From contig NC_133541.1 of NCBI RefSeq assembly GCF_048773025.1, forward strand, positions 108,105,912-108,169,911: a stretch of DNA of 64,000 nucleotides, in the 5' to 3' direction. A program made the translations under genes and the position numbers. Shown one piece after another: positions 38,996-52,430 of this stretch. This DNA is from Camelus bactrianus (taxonomy: Eukaryota; Chordata; Mammalia; Artiodactyla; Camelidae). The notes under the pieces are model-generated. The model did no database searches and was not told where the DNA came from. It saw only the letters and a list, made by a program, of their open reading frames with translations. Within the stretch, counting starts at the first letter, position 1. Each line of letters starts with the position of its first letter.

Positions 38996-39205
38996 AGTGG
39001 TTCTGAGGAGAGGAGAGGGGAGGAGAGGAAAGTTGGTCTCTGGACCTGCAGCATCAACATTACCTGGGAACTTACTAGAAATGCTAATTGTCCAGCCCCA
39101 CCCGAGACCTCCTGAATCAGAAACTGCGGGGTGAGGGGGATCCAGCAATCTGTTTTAAGTTCTTCAGGTGATTCTAATGCATACTACAGTTCCAGAAACA
39201 CTTGG
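38996..39205 (+). mobile_element. MER20 DNA transposon
   Basis: Consensus order is clear: CAGTGGTTCT at the 5' end, CTGCAGCATCAACATTACCT, GGGAACTTACTAGAAATGCT, GACCTCCTGAATCAGAAACT, CAGGTGATTCTAATGCATAC. A GGAGA-rich block replaces part of the 5' end. MER20 copies can act as regulatory elements in some tissues (established elsewhere, not shown here). Confidence 0.85.
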
Positions 39206-39639
39206 TTAGGTAATAAAAATAGACACTTCTTTCTTTGGGCTCTTAATGTATTCAGACACCCAGCAAATGTGGGGGACCCAGAGGAAAGCCCAGTTTCTCT
39301 TTCCCTTGTCTTCAGGAAACACCATCTTGTAACAACTTCCCCTCCCCAGGAAACAATCTTGTGCCACATTGATGGGGTTCAACATGATTACAGCAGACAG
39401 TGCTGGGGCCCCTTGAAGAAGGTGGGGTTGGAGGACTTGAAGGTGGGAGGCCTTGTAGGTGACAAGGATGGGTGCCAGGGACAAGCTGGCTGTGTTTTGG
39501 TGCTGGGGTCAGAGAATGGGTCCTTCAGAGAAGGGTGTGCACTGGGGCTGGGGGTCCATGCATGCACGTGTGATCATGCCTCGTGATCAAGTGGGCTAAG
39601 GGGCCTCAGCTGTCGCCAGTCCAGTGGTTTTAAGCATCT

Positions 39640-39850
39640 CAATAATTTTGGTGATGATGATCATATAATTGCTGCTCACGTTTGTGGGGAGTTCATCAGT
39701 TCCTGCTGGGCACTTCCGTGTAATTTTTTTTTCACTTCCATGTAATCTTATTTGGAGTAATCACCAGAGTAATCCTGGGGCCCCATTTTATAGATGAAAA
39801 TACTGAGGGCTCACAGCCGTAATAAGGTGGTAGATCTGGGAATTCTGTAG
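39640..39850 (-). mobile_element. MIR SINE
   Basis: Antisense MIR: CCATTTTATAGATGAAAATA, CTGAGGGCTCACAGCC. A T-rich partial repeat of its own middle (ACTTCCGTGTAATTTTTTTT then ACTTCCATGTAATCTT) sits at 39,710-39,750. Confidence 0.6.
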
Positions 39851-41599
39851 GGGTGCTTGGACGCATGATCTCATTGGAAGAAGGGCCGTGGGGGATTGTC
39901 TTGTTGTATTTGTGTGGCAGGCTTTCTTTATAAAGCTGCAGAAATACATATCCTGTCAAATGAGTAAATCAGGCTCTGCTGAGAGGGCGGTGATGGGGTT
40001 GTATTAGGTTGGATAGCGCTCAAGCCTCCCAGCTGGGGCTTCCACTGTAGACAGTGTCATTCTCCCAGTCTTATGGAGGGCCATTTGAGACACAAAGAGG
40101 GCACAGTGCTGAATTCAGGGTCCTAGAGAGAGGGCAAAGGATAAAATCAGAGAGAAAAGTGGGTCTTCTTTGGTTCCATCAGAAAGGGTGAGGAGTCAAG
40201 ATCAGAGCCCGCTGTCCACCTGCTGTTCTTTGCTGTCTCAGTGCCCCCAGGGTACTATCCAGGAGCCCAGGGGCTTTCCTGACACAGTGTAGGAACCCCT
40301 TCATATCTCAATGGGGACTGGCGGCCCAGAGAGGAGCAGGGACCCACACAGGCCACATACTGTGTCACGCTTAGGACCAGATGCAGAGGCTCTCTCTGTT
40401 CTGACCAGGGAAGGGTTTGTTCGCTGAAAACTGTCCCTGCACCCGCTCCTCTTCTGGGTAGCGGTAGCCCTCAGGGTGGCCCAGACCAATGCTCCGGGTG
40501 GGGATGGGTGTGTCTGGGGGAGAAAGCTGCCAAGGAGGGTGGGGCAGCATCCAAGAGGAAGAACACCAAGAAGCCCAGACCCCAGACGGAAACCAAATGT
40601 ATTTTCTAGGTCCTGAGAGGATATTTGGAACAATGGAAGTGGTATGGGGGAAGTCGGACTATAACAAGGGCTTCTTGATATCCTTAAAAAAAAGAGTTGC
40701 GTCTTTAGGTTTGACTTTTGTTTCTCTGAAGGATGTTTATGTAACTTCCTGAACGCAGGATCCCAGGGTTCCTTTTAAGTTTGTCAGGTGCTGTTGTTTA
40801 TAGACTCAGGGCTGTGGAGCTGGGAAGGACTTGATAGGATGGTCTCTCCCCTTCATAGTTGGTGAAACTGAGACTCTGAGAGGTGGCAAGTGGTTGCCTG
40901 AGGTCGCATAGTGAGGCGGGGGAGGGAGCCTGTGTCTTGCGGTGCCTCGAAGGGCTGGTTGTCTTGATTTACTATTTCCAGGGCCCCAGCTGGCCTGGAG
41001 GCTGGCAGGGACTGTGCAGGGTCCCCACTTGGAGCCACTCAGAGCTGCTAGAGTCGGGACAAGGCCAGTCTAGTCTGCAGCAAGGTGGGCCCTTTGGATG
41101 GTGGGGAAGAGACATGGTGTGTGCTTGGTGATGCCACCCACTTCCAGATGCTGGGGCCCAGCTGTACACCATCTGCCCAGCAGCTGGGAGCTGTGAGTCA
41201 CACCCAGTGGGTGCAGGGGCGAGGGCTATTGTGTATCGTGATTCATTCTGTTCTCCCAGCCCTGAAGGAATGACTAGGCCCTGAGCTCTGATTCGTGCCC
41301 ACGCCTGTGGACTAAAGCGGCCGTTTGGGCTCTGAGTTCAGCTATGCGGGGCCCAGAGAGCCTGGGAGAGTCCCCGTCCTCTGCTGTCTCCTATCTCTGG
41401 AGTATTGCACGATCTGGATCCATCCATTCTCGCCAGTGCAGCATTTTGTAGGTGATTTCTGTGGATTCTTTCTCTGCAGAGAGAATCTGTAGATTTCATC
41501 AGGTTGTCAGAGGACTCTATCCCCCAGTACTGGCGGGAGGGCAGGGAGCGGCGTATGAGAGAAGGTTGCTGGAGAGGCAGTGTGGTTCTAGTCGAAAGT

Positions 41600-41930
41600 A
41601 GCCTGGTGGCAGTGTAGTATTGTGGTTCACAGTGTGGTCTCCGAGGCCACTGTAGGTTTTTCTAAGCTGACTCCTCCTCTAAGCCAGCTCCTGCGTGACC
41701 TTGTGTAAGTTACTGTTTCTGTGCTTCAGTCTCCCCATCTGTAAAATGGGAAGAATAAGAATAGTTATCTCATGGTGTTACAGACTTTTAATAAGATCAT
41801 GTGTATGTATAAAGGACTTCTCCTGGTGCCTGGTACAAAGTAATCACTTGGTTAAAGTTTGCTGTTGCCTGGTACAAAGTAATCACTTGGTTAAAGTTTG
41901 CTGTTATTATCAGTTTCAGCTTTGCTGCTA
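41600..41930 (+). mobile_element. MIR SINE carrying a tandem duplication
   Basis: Sense MIR: CTGCGTGACCTTGTGTAAGT, CAGTCTCCCCATCTGTAAAA, ATGGGAAGAATAAGAATAGT. Its 3' tail contains the exact 39-bp duplication at 41,828-41,905. Confidence 0.75.
41828..41905. repeat. Exact 39-bp tandem duplication
   Basis: Units 41,828-41,866 and 41,867-41,905 are identical base for base. Each starts GCCTGGTACAAAGTAATCAC and ends AAGTTTGCTGTT. Confidence 0.95.
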
Positions 41931-42509
41931 ATTTGCTGTGTGATCCTGTTAAGTGCCTTATCTTGGGGTCTTAGTCTCCACCTCCAGCTCTGCACTCTGT
42001 GTAGGGCTTTCCAGGAGCTGCAGGGCAAGGTTGGAGAGCGGGGGTGGGCAAGGAAGGGAGGGAGGATCGTCTGCATCCTGGGACTCCCTCCTCACTAGTG
42101 CCTTGAACATGGCTTTGTCCTGAGGCAGGATTATGTAACCAGTGGGGCCCAGCCAGGCAGGACGTTATTCTCAACCTCATTGTGTCCTCCATTGTCTCTT
42201 CCTCTCCCTTCCCCCAGTGGAGCTGTTGCATTAGCTGACCTGTTCCTCAAGCTCCAGGGACGAATTGATTTAGTTTGGAGGTTTGCTGGGCAAGCGGCCC
42301 TCCAACCCCGACCCCGGTCACCTGCGGACAGAGTTGTTGCTTCTGTGCCTGCTTCGGGGATGGAGACGGGGACTCCTTTTTAGGGGGAGAGGCAGGCTAT
42401 AGGCTGGGGAGGCCCTTGACCAATGGCCCCATGGTTCCAGCGGACACGCCCACCCCCTCTGCATGAGTCCCTCTGCAGGAGTGGCCTCCCCATCCTTGCA
42501 GCCCAGCAC

Positions 42510-43050
42510 CAAGCTTCCTCTCCCAGGAAGCCTTCCCTGGTACCTTGGCTGCAGAGAGGTCTCCTCTGCTGAGCTCTGCATTCTGTTCTCTTTAAGAAAA
42601 CAGAGGCCACAAACTGGCAGGCCATATCCACCCCACGGGCAGATTTCACTTGGTCCATGCCAAATACTGAGCTAGTTGCCAACAGGAGATTTTTACGTAA
42701 GAATCCCAACTTCTGGCTTTCCTTCAAAAATGAGAAGATCAGAAAACGTTGAGTCTACATTCTCCAGTGGCTACTCCTGGAGAAGAGGCACATTCACTCC
42801 ACTTTGCCCCATCCCCGCCCAGCCACTTCACACACTTACGCACTTTATAGTCTAGGCATCTGAGTTTTCTTCCCTGTCCTGAAGAAGGCACGGCCTGCCT
42901 TCTCTCCTGCATTGTGTGGTGCCCCGCCTGTCTGCTTTGTGGGCCCTTTGAGGATGGGGGGCTGACTCATCTCTGTGTCCCTCAAAGCATTGTGCTCAGG
43001 TTCAGGACTGTGTACACAGCAGGAGCATAATAAGTGCTTCCTTTATGAAT
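42510..43050 (+). mobile_element. L2 LINE 3' end
   Basis: Diverged sense L2: TCCCAGGAAGCCTTCCCTGG near the left, and the tail TTTGAGGATGGGGGGCTGAC, AGGAGCATAATAAGTGCTTC, ending in TGAATGA. Confidence 0.5.
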
Positions 43051-45059
43051 GAAGGCGGGGCAGCAGTGCTCCTCGCCAGCTGTGAAGATTCCATTTAATA
43101 GAAGCCTCTGGATCAGCCTGCCCCGTGGCCCGAGAATCCTCCTCCCGGATAAGCTGTGGCTGCTTAGCCACTGACCCAGGCAGCTTCTTAAGCTGCGGAT
43201 AAACACTCAAAGTGTTGTCCCCACAGTATAGCCGAGGAGAGGGACATTTCCCCTGCAGCTGTCACCACGTTTCACTCTTCTAGGGGGCTTGGAGGAGCTT
43301 GGGGCCAGAGGGAGGCTGGCATCAGCAGCCTTCAGAGGGCACCGAGTACAGACCTCTGCATCCTGGGGGGCCAGGGGATAGAGGTGCCGGGGGAGGATCA
43401 GTTCAGGAGTTTACTGGACTGGGCTTCCCCTCCTTCAGGCCTTTCTCTGCCTAATTCTTCTCTTAGGGTATGCGCTTCAGTCATCAGCTCTTTTGTCCAG
43501 TGCCTGTCTGTCCAAGGCTTATTTCACTCTTTTAAATGAAAACCTAAATTTCCCTTGAGGCCAGCTAAGGTGTCTCCTCCTGGAAGAGGTCTTAGCTGAG
43601 AGGTCACAGTTGTTCTGGGTATAAGAAGAACCTGGGAAGCTTATTTTTTTTAAAAAAGCGTGCAGATTTCTGTCCCCCATCTTTGATTCCTTCAGTCTGG
43701 GGTACAGCATCCCCGTCCCTAGGAGGTTCAGACACGAGGGTCTGTAGACACATTTTGAGGACCCTGTCTTAGCTCAGGGAGCCCAAGACTGGTAGGGAGG
43801 ACCCCTGGGTGGCAGTTGTGCTGTGTGACATCATCGTGTTCCTTTCCCACTCTGGGCTTCTTTTTCACCCTCTGTGCACCAACATGCTGGGCTCTTCCTG
43901 GTGGTTGTGGCCCCAAGTGTCTGGTGAGCCCTCCTTGGAGAGAGTGATGGGCATATCGGGGCAGGTGCCAGTGTCTGGGTGGGGTCAGGGCCCTCAGTCC
44001 TGGGCCTACCTTGGCCAGACACAGAGAGGTTTCACATTCTTCAGGTAACAGCTCAGGAGAGGAGTGCCCTGATGTTGGGGGAGGAGGCATGCTGGAAGCT
44101 GGGTCAGAATGGGCAGAGGCAGTGCCTGTGCCCAAGGAAGTTGGAGAACTGGCTTGGGTGGCCCAGTGACCTGGCCACATGCTGAGGGGCGCCCCTCTGT
44201 GTGGTCCTGTGGCAGGCATGCTGAGGCTTCAAGTGCAGGCCTATGGAAGCCATTTACAGATGGGTAAACTGAGGCACACGGAGGGAGGGACTCTCCCAGT
44301 GTCACACACAAGTGTGTGGAAAGCTGGATGTGGGCTCCAGGTCTTCAGCTTCCATTCAAGGGCACAGTCCTCTGTCTTTACCTCCCTCTGCAGGGTCAGA
44401 GCCAGATCACCCAGCTGGGATAATCGTCTGATTGTCTGTGACAACCTCGAGGCTTGGGCCTGGAAAAGTGAAGGCACCATCTCACAGCCACCCTCGAGGC
44501 ATGAAACCGGTTGGGTGTGCAAATTACCCCCTCAAACATCCTCCATCCCAGTTTTTTCTTTTTCCTTAAACTGTCTCTAATGGACCAGCTGCCTCTGTGC
44601 CCGTTTCCGCCTGGCACTGGGCTTCATGCTCTTTATTCTGGGAACAAAGCTTCCTTCTGATGGTCCTCCTGCTGACAACAGGAAAAGAGCAGGCATGGCA
44701 CTGGGCCTCCCTCCTCCTCTAGCTGGGAGCAAGGGGCAGCCTTTGTCAGATGCAGGACCCCAGCAGCGCTGGCAGGCTGGGAGGGAACCCAGCTGCAGTC
44801 CAGTCCATGTTCCCGCTGGGACTGGAGCTGCCCCGTGGGCCCAGCTGTGGCCAAAAGGGTGGCAGAGGTGTTGGACAGGGACTGGTGTAAGTCCTGCTCT
44901 GGTTCAAGCGGTTACTCGTCCCAGGCTTGTTCATGTGACAACCCTCAGGGTTCCAGCTGGCACATGTGGAGTATCATTTCAGCCTCCAGGCCACCCTGGT
45001 CTCCTAGGGGCTGCAGAAACCAAAAGGTGCTCAGATGAGGGAATCCATAGTCCCTCAGC

Positions 45060-45910
45060 CAGTATATTTTTATTAAGCATCTACTTTGTTCCAGGCACTT
45101 TTCTGGGCACTGGGACACAGCAGTGAAAAAAATAGACCTGGTGCCCGCTTTGGACTCAGATGACATTCTAATGGTGGAAGAGAGTCAGCAGACCAACAAG
45201 TACTAGCTGTTTGTCAGGTGGCCAGAAGTGCCTGCAAGAATTAGGCTGAGTTGGGGTAGACAATGTGGTTGGAGGGAGTGGCTCTGCTATGTTGAGGGGT
45301 CATGGCAAGTCTCTGGTAAGGGGGCAGCAGACTCCAGGAGGGACCTGGGGAGCTGCAGGGTATTTGGGGAAGAACATTCCAGGCTGAGGGAGCAGCAGTG
45401 CGAGGCCTTGAAGCAGGAGGGCACGGCGCGTGCTTGAGGAGCAACAAGGAGGCTGGTGTGGCGGGGGCAGGAGAACAGGAGCGTCCCGGGAGGAGATGGA
45501 GCCCCAGGGAGTGCGGAGGGACTGATCGCCTAGGGCCTCCTGGCCCTTCGAGACAGACAGCTTTGCTCTTTAGTCTAAGTAAAGCCCGAGGGGCTGGGGC
45601 TGCCTTGTTTCGACACACATTTGAGAGGGATCCTGCGGGCTGCGGCATGGAGAGGAGACTGGAGGAGGTGAGGTGCCTCAGTCATGCAGACGCCAGAGGA
45701 AGGCCCAGCGTGGGATGTGGGGTCGGACTCTGGATTGGTTTTGCAGGATATGCTGATGGATCAGATGTAGGGTGTGAGAGGAATGGCGTCAACGGCAGGG
45801 TTTCTGGGCTGAGGGACTGGGAAGGCATTTACTGAGACAGAGAAGGCTGCAGGACAGCAGGTTTGGGGAGAGAAATGGGGATTTCAGGTCAGACGTGTTA
45901 GGTTGGAGTA
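45060..45910 (-). mobile_element. L2 LINE
   Basis: Antisense L2 in consensus order: TTTATTAAGCATCTACTTTG, GAAGAACATTCCAGGCTGAG, GAGGAGCAACAAGGAGGCTG, GATCAGATGTAGGGTGTGAG, GCATTTACTGAGACAGAGAA, GACAGCAGGTTTGGGGAGAG. No open frame remains. Confidence 0.75.
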
Positions 45911-46374
45911 TACCCGGGGAGAGGGACACATGGGTAGAGGTTGGTCCTGCGCCTGCGCGTGTTCCTGTTGTTGAAGGGGTGATTCCTACTAGGGGCGTGA
46001 GGCATGCCCTGAGAAGCTGTTCCACAAGAACAAATATTTCCTGGGCCCTTCCTGTACCTTTCTCTCTTTGCAAACCTCCTGCTTCTCCCTTCCTTCTGGA
46101 CAGAGGGAGAGGCAGATTCTGAGGACTCATTGTCTTGGTGGTGGTCCTGGCCTTTCTGCCTGGTGTGCCTCTTGGGTAGGAGTTCCTCCTGGGGTGAGGG
46201 GCTGGGGTGGGGAGCCCTGAAAAGGGCGGCCAGAGGCCTCAGGCCCTTCCCTGGCTCAGTTGCCTACAGAGAGAGCTTTCTCTCTGTTCCTTGGTTTCCC
46301 CTCCTGCGCATAGAAGTGTTGAGCTGGCCCCAGGGTTCTGCAGGTGACAGGGAGCACTTGAGGAGGCCACGTGC

Positions 46375-46615
46375 ACAATGGTTAAGAACCTGGCTTGAAG
46401 TCCAGGTGCGGGTGTGAATCCTTGCTCTGACACTTGACTTTGAGACTCTGGGCCAGTGACCTAAGCTCTCTGAGCCTCAATTTTCTCATCTGTGAAGATG
46501 GGCCAACCATAGTATCTGCATCACAGAGTTACCATGATGGTTAAATGAAAAAAGCACTTAGCAAAGGCCAGAGCGTATACACACCGGATTAACAGGGGCT
46601 GATAGTAACAGTGAC
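46375..46615 (+). mobile_element. MIR SINE
   Basis: Nearly full-length sense MIR: ACAATGGTTAAGAACCTGGC, TGTGAATCCTTGCTCTGACA, CTCTGAGCCTCAATTTTCTC, AGAGTTACCATGATGGTTAA. Confidence 0.85.
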
Positions 46616-47644
46616 CATGCAGTCAGGTTAAGGGGTTTTCCCGGGTAGGTGGTGGGAGCCATGGAAGGCTGTTGAGTAGGAGCATGGTGCACATGTGGTT
46701 TGAGGAGACAGCTGTGAGAGTGGAGACTTGGGCTGAGCCCCTTCCACCGGCCGGAGTGAGCAGTGAGGGCTGACCTTGAGGGACTATCCTGCCTTTCCTC
46801 AGCTGAGGGTCTCCACTGACTTGGTGTGGGCAGCCTCTGCCTTGCACAGACCCCTTGGGGAGGGGGTTGTCATTTTCCCTAAGATCTCCTGCGGGACCCC
46901 TTGTGTCTACATCCCAGTGGCTGACCATAGGGAACGTGAGTGTGGGGCTTTGAGGGGTGGGTGACGTTAAGGGTCCTTGAGTTATTTGCATGCAGGGCTC
47001 TGGACAGGATCGGCGGGGGCAGGGCAGGCCTGGAGTGGCATTCCACTGGGCACTTGGATGTGACCTCGGCTTCTGGTCTGGGTCCAGGCTGGGCGGTGCT
47101 TGCTCCAGTGGAGCCATGAAGAGGTTGACAACAGGCAGTATGTGGCCCCCTTAGGACCCACACTTCAGTGGTGCCCAGGCATGCCGGCCGAACTCTGTGC
47201 TTTTGCAAGCCTGTTTCCCAGCATTTGAATCGTGCCAGGACGGCCAAGGACATTTCAGATTCCCCCAAGGCTGGCAGCCAGGCTGTCACCAGGCATTGCT
47301 TGTTTTCCCAGGGTCCAAGGGTTTTTCGGGATGGAGAGGGCTCTGGAGATATTCCAGGAACTTTTCTTAACAGCTGGGTAAATTGAGATCCAGAGAGAGC
47401 AAGGCACTTGACCAAGGTCTCACAAGGCCGCCTCCCTCCTATCTGTCACCTCCCTCTGTTCCCATGTCCCTTGCTCAGACTCCTGGCCTCCTGCCCCGAC
47501 GTTTGTAACAGCCTTCTTCTTGTGGGCTCTCCAAGAGCTTTGTTTGTCTTCCTATTATCATCATCTTGCTATAACCTGCCGGGCACACACGCCATCTGAG
47601 TGTCTGGTCTCCTTTCCCCTCTAGTCCCAGACAGAGCCGTGCAG

Positions 47645-47880
47645 TGCATAGGTTCTGAGCGCAGGCCTCAGAGCCAGACTGAAGTTTGAATCCCAGCTCT
47701 GCCCCTTCCTACCACAGTGAAGTAAGATACTCCACATTTCTGAGCCTCAGTGTCTCTATCTGTGAAATGAAAACAGTAGCAGTGCTTAATTTACAAGGAT
47801 GTCATGGTGGTTAAATGAGTTACTGTGTGAAGTTCTGGGTAGGATACCTGCACAGAGTGAGCTCTCAAAAATGGTCATTG
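47645..47880 (+). mobile_element. MIR SINE
   Basis: Nearly full-length sense MIR: GAGCCAGACTGAAGTTTGAA, TCCCAGCTCTGCCCCTTCCT, TGAGCCTCAGTGTCTCTATC, TGGTGGTTAAATGAGTTACT. A second, weaker sense copy lies at about 47,930-48,130. Confidence 0.85.
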
Positions 47881-48424
47881 TTGTAAAGGCCCATCCATGC
47901 TGTTTGAACTGAAAAGTCAAGGGCACAGAGGAGTAGGCGAAGCTCTGGACTGGGAGGCAGAAGATGCAGGCTCCAAGTTCACGGCCAAATGCTGACTTGC
48001 TGTGTACTTTTTGGGAAATCACTCTTCTGAGAATCCCAATTTCCTCATTTGAGGAAGAAGGAAGAAATCCCTGCTATGGTCTTAGAAGGTTGTCATGTGA
48101 TGCCAGAGCAAGCAGTGTCTGTGAAAAAGCTTTGCATCTGTGTAATGATTTTAAAATGGCAGCTTGATGGCTGTGGTGTGCAGATGGTGACAGGGACGTT
48201 GTAGCCACAGTGGCGGACAGCTGGCTCGGCTGGAGGTTGGTCAGTCTGCAAATGCTCAGCGCCCACATGGGCTTCCCGTCCCTGCCTGCCTAGCCCGCCT
48301 CCACCAGCCCGCCTTTCACATTAGCCTCAGCATTGCACACTCGAAGATGTGGGAGGTGCAAAGACCCGATGGCATCTTCCAGGCCCCAGTGGGTTTGGGG
48401 TTATCTGTGGCGGATGCTGTGGAA

Positions 48425-48600
48425 TGTAGGATTAACGCCAGACACTGGTTCGAATCTCAGCTCAGCACTTCCCGACTGGTAGCTTGAGCCAGTTGCTTAA
48501 CTTCCACGAGCCTCACTTCCCACATTTGTAAGATGAGGCCTTGATGAAGCAGAAGCCAAGCATTTTAGCAAAGGCGTAGCATGTGGTTATACAGGGAGGT
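48425..48600 (+). mobile_element. MIR SINE
   Basis: Sense MIR: GACACTGGTTCGAATCTCAG, TGAGCCAGTTGCTTAACTTC, ACATTTGTAAGATGAGGCCT. Confidence 0.7.
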
Positions 48601-51600
48601 TGTATCATGTGTCTCCTGCTTGGAGCATGGTGTGTGATGATTTTATGGCTGGTGGGGAGTGGGGGCCATTGTGCCCATTTCTGAGGGTGAGCTGTGGAGG
48701 CCAGTTTATGCTCCCTGCAGAATCGCCCACCTAGGAGTTAGGAGGGCCCTTGGAGTCATCTGGCGCCGTTCCACTCTACTGGTGAACAAAGAAAGCCCGA
48801 AAGGAGCTGGTGCTGGGCTGGGGTCACTGGCTGGTGAGTGCAAGGCTGGGCCTAGGGTGAGGCGAGGGAGGCACTTAGACCGTGGGGAGGTGCCGCGGCG
48901 AGACTCCGCATCGTTGCACGGGTGCACTCCAGCCCCCCGAGAGTGGGCGCCTCCTTCATGTTTGTGCCTGGTGCCTTGACGCCTCACCCTAGCCCAGTCT
49001 AGGACTAGAACTCCAGTCTCTTGACTCCAGGAACTCCTGACTCAAGCCTTGGGGGTATGGGGACACCTGTGAGGCACCTTCCAGAGTCACATCGAGGCCC
49101 CCTGGCCCCTTTAAAAGAGGCCTGCGATAAGTGCGTCGCCTTCCCCATGCTTGTCTGTGTTTCTGTGCCCCCTCGCTGTCTGTGATCATGCCCCTCCCCT
49201 CACCTGCTGCCCCTTCCCCTGCCAGCTGTGCCTCCGTGTAAGCATTTGAGCCCCTCACCCCGAGGGGAGCTGTGTTGGTAGCGGGCTCCTGTCGTGGTAA
49301 CAAGCTGCAGCGAGTATGGAGAGATGAAGCTGCTTTCATGTGGGCCCTGATGAAGCCTCCCTGGTCTCAGCAGGCCCAGGTTGTGCCCATCAGGCCTCCA
49401 GGAGATTAGGGAGCTTCTGCAGCTCCCAGCGCCTCAAGGCTTTCCCTTCCTCTTTGTTGCCCCCAGCGCACCTGGCTTCCCTCCACCCTGGCCACAGGGC
49501 CCGGAGCGTTTTCAGTTTCCCCAAGGCTTTTGTGCCTTCTGGGAAGCTTGGTCTTAGGGTGTCCATCTGGGCCAGTCTCCTCATCATCACCTGTGGGCCC
49601 TATGGGCTGGGCCTCAGCTGACTTGTTAAGGAGTGGCCAAAGCTGTTAATCCTGTGGGATTCCTGGGGTCTCTCCAAGCTGGCAGGAGCCTCGGCCACCC
49701 TTGTGGTATGACATGAGAAGCCTTGGACAGACGGCTCCATCCCCAGGTCATACATATATGAACATGCCACTTTTTTTTCCCACTGCTGCTCTTGGAGCCT
49801 GAAACTCCGTCATTTGCAAGTTGCCTTGTGCTCTGCCTGGCGTCCTCTAAAAAGGCAAATACATTTGCAGGTGGACGCTGTTAACATGTTTTCTGCTGAA
49901 GAGCAAATGCAGGCTAGCCTAGCCCTCGTCCAGTTGCCTGTGTGACCATGGCCGAGTTGCTTCTCCTCTCTGGGCGTTGTAAGGCCTTTTTCAGCTCTTG
50001 TACTTCCACACTCTGGCAGTTACCCTTGTCGCCCCTCTGCAGGATGGGGCACCGGGAGAGGCCTGGCAGCGGAGCTGGGGTTGGGGCCGGGGCCAAAAGC
50101 CAACATCACAGACGCTTTGACCACCAGCTGGCCTAATGTGGGGACGTTGGTCCTTCTTCCTCTTCTTCTTGGGACAGGTGGGGAAACTGAGGTCTGGAGT
50201 GAGGAAGGGCCTTGCATTGATCACATAGAAAGTCAGTCAGAGCTGCAGTCAGAGCCCAGTTATCCTTGCTGCCAGCGAGGGCTCCTCCACTCCGGGCTGC
50301 CGCCTTTCCTGAGAGGAATCCGAGGGCCCATTGGCATCAAGGTCAGGGATGTGCTTTCTCCTCTTCTGTGGAAGGCACCTCTGAGGGGGGTCCCCTGCCT
50401 GCTGTGGGGTCCCTGGGCCTGGGGCAGAGCAGGGAAAGACATCCTCTTCCAGAGGGTCAGAAGGTAGGGTCTGGTGGCTTCTGGCAAGGGACATGGTAAG
50501 AAGGAGGCCTGGAGGCTTCCCGGAACGTGCTTGGTGGCTCAGGGTGCCCTAGGGCCCCCCTCCCTCCCAGGGAGGGGACTGGGCCGACAGTAATGCCATT
50601 TGTCCTGGCTCTGGGATTAGGTGCGGCTGTGTTAAGTGAGGAGTGCGGAGCCATTAAGAGGGCACGGCGAAGGGAAGTGGAGCTGAGCTGAGCGGCTGCT
50701 GTCTGGAGCTCTGGTGGGTCCTGTTGTTCTCTCCCCCGCCTACCTGTACCCTCTGACCACAGCCCTGTGTCTCCTCCCTCCTGTCCAGTCCTCGCAGGTC
50801 TGTCTACTGTGTGTGTACCCACAGCGTGTGCGTGTTCATACCCATGCAGGAGGGGCCTGGGGGTGCAGGCGGTGGTGCAAGCTGGCCCCCAAGCCTGGCA
50901 CTGGGTCGTGTCTGCGTTCAGGACCAGAAGCAGGTTCCTCAAGCGCCCCAGCTCCCAGGATTGCCCCAGGGAGATGGCATAGGGCTGACCTGGCAGATTC
51001 CTGATGGAGGAGAAGGGGACTGTGGCGGAGGGGTGGGAAGGAAGGGCTCAGCTTCTCTTTCAGCTTCTCCTGACAGCTCAGCAAGTCCATAAATCCACCT
51101 GAAGCCAGGAGGTCTGGGAGATAAAGATTTACCGCAGGGCCATGGGGGGAGCTGGAGGGATGAGGTCCCGGGGTGCTCACATGTTACACTCGTGACTTCG
51201 GTCCTGTCTAGATGGTAAGGCTACAGCTTGTCAAAGCCAGAGAGGCCCCTACAGAGTTTCCATATTCTTAAGTTGGCTTTTGGGGTGAATTTGTATGGAA
51301 TGTGGCGTCTGTCTGGGGAGAGTCCACTACCAGCCTTCATGAAATTCTCAAAGGATTCTGTAACCTCAGGAGGTCACCAGCTTCTGATTTGATCCACACT
51401 GGTCGTTGTCCAGTCAAGGAAATAGGCTCAGAGAAGGGAAGGGTCTTGCCCAGAGGTACACAAGGAGCCAGTGGAGACACGGGGATGCTGATGTGGACTC
51501 CAGGCCCACATGGACTTTTGCTTCTATATCTGGGAGGTGGAGGCCCCTCGAGTATTCCCGCCTCTAGGAATCTCTCAGGGGTCATCTGGCAACCTGGGGT

Positions 51601-52219
51601 GGGCAAAGGGCAGGGCAGGGGCAGGGGCTGCCCAGCATTTCCTGGCTCTTCTCTAGGGGGTGGCAGACAGGGAGGAGATCAGGGCATGATAAACCTGTTT
51701 CTACTTTGTTGGGAGAAAATGACAGATAACTGAGGTCATGATTGGGAGGTGCTTGCTATAGCACCCGGCGTGCAGCAGACCTGTGAGGCGTGCCAGTCAC
51801 ATTGTCCTTCATGTTGGCCCTGTGAGCTGAGATCTCCTGCTTCTGACCCTCACTCTACCTCTCTCTCCCTTTCCTTAGCATGAGTCCTCTCCCTGGGGCA
51901 GAGAGGCAGCCTCCCTTTCCCATGTGGGGTCTCTGCTTGTCTGGGAAGACAGAGGCCCCTCGGGGCAGGGGAAGGTGATGACTCTCCGGCTGAGGTCCTG
52001 CCTTTCTGGGGACCTGTGGTGCCCCATCTGTCCATGAAGGAAGGCTTTCTTGTTGTCAGAAAAGCCAGTCAGCCTGCCTTTAGGCAGCTGCGGTGGTCAT
52101 CTGCAGGAGGCTTGTCTCTGGGACTGTTCTGGCAAGAACAGTGAGGAATGCTGGGCAGCTGTACAGAGGTTACGAGCTGTATGGGGGTCCAAGGTAGGCC
52201 GGCCTGGGGCTGTCCTAGC

Positions 52220-52430
52220 TCCACGCCTACCCAGCTGCATGACCTTGAGTAGGCTGCTTCATACCCTGTCTGAGCCTCGGTTTCCTTGTCTGCAAAGTGC
52301 ACATATCAGTGACACCACCCCTCAGGGTGTGAGGATTGGGCGTGATAAATCGGGGAAAACTGATGAGGGGCTGGCAAGTTACCAGGAGCTCAGTCTGTGC
52401 TGTCTGCTGTCAGTGAGGGAGGTTATGGTA
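52220..52430 (+). mobile_element. MIR SINE
   Basis: Sense MIR: AGCTGCATGACCTTGAGTAG, GAGCCTCGGTTTCCTTGTCT, TCAGGGTGTGAGGATTGGGC. Confidence 0.75.

Noticed and set aside
41828-41905. CRISPR-like or minisatellite array
   Set aside because: Only two directly adjacent units and no spacers; a simple tandem duplication.
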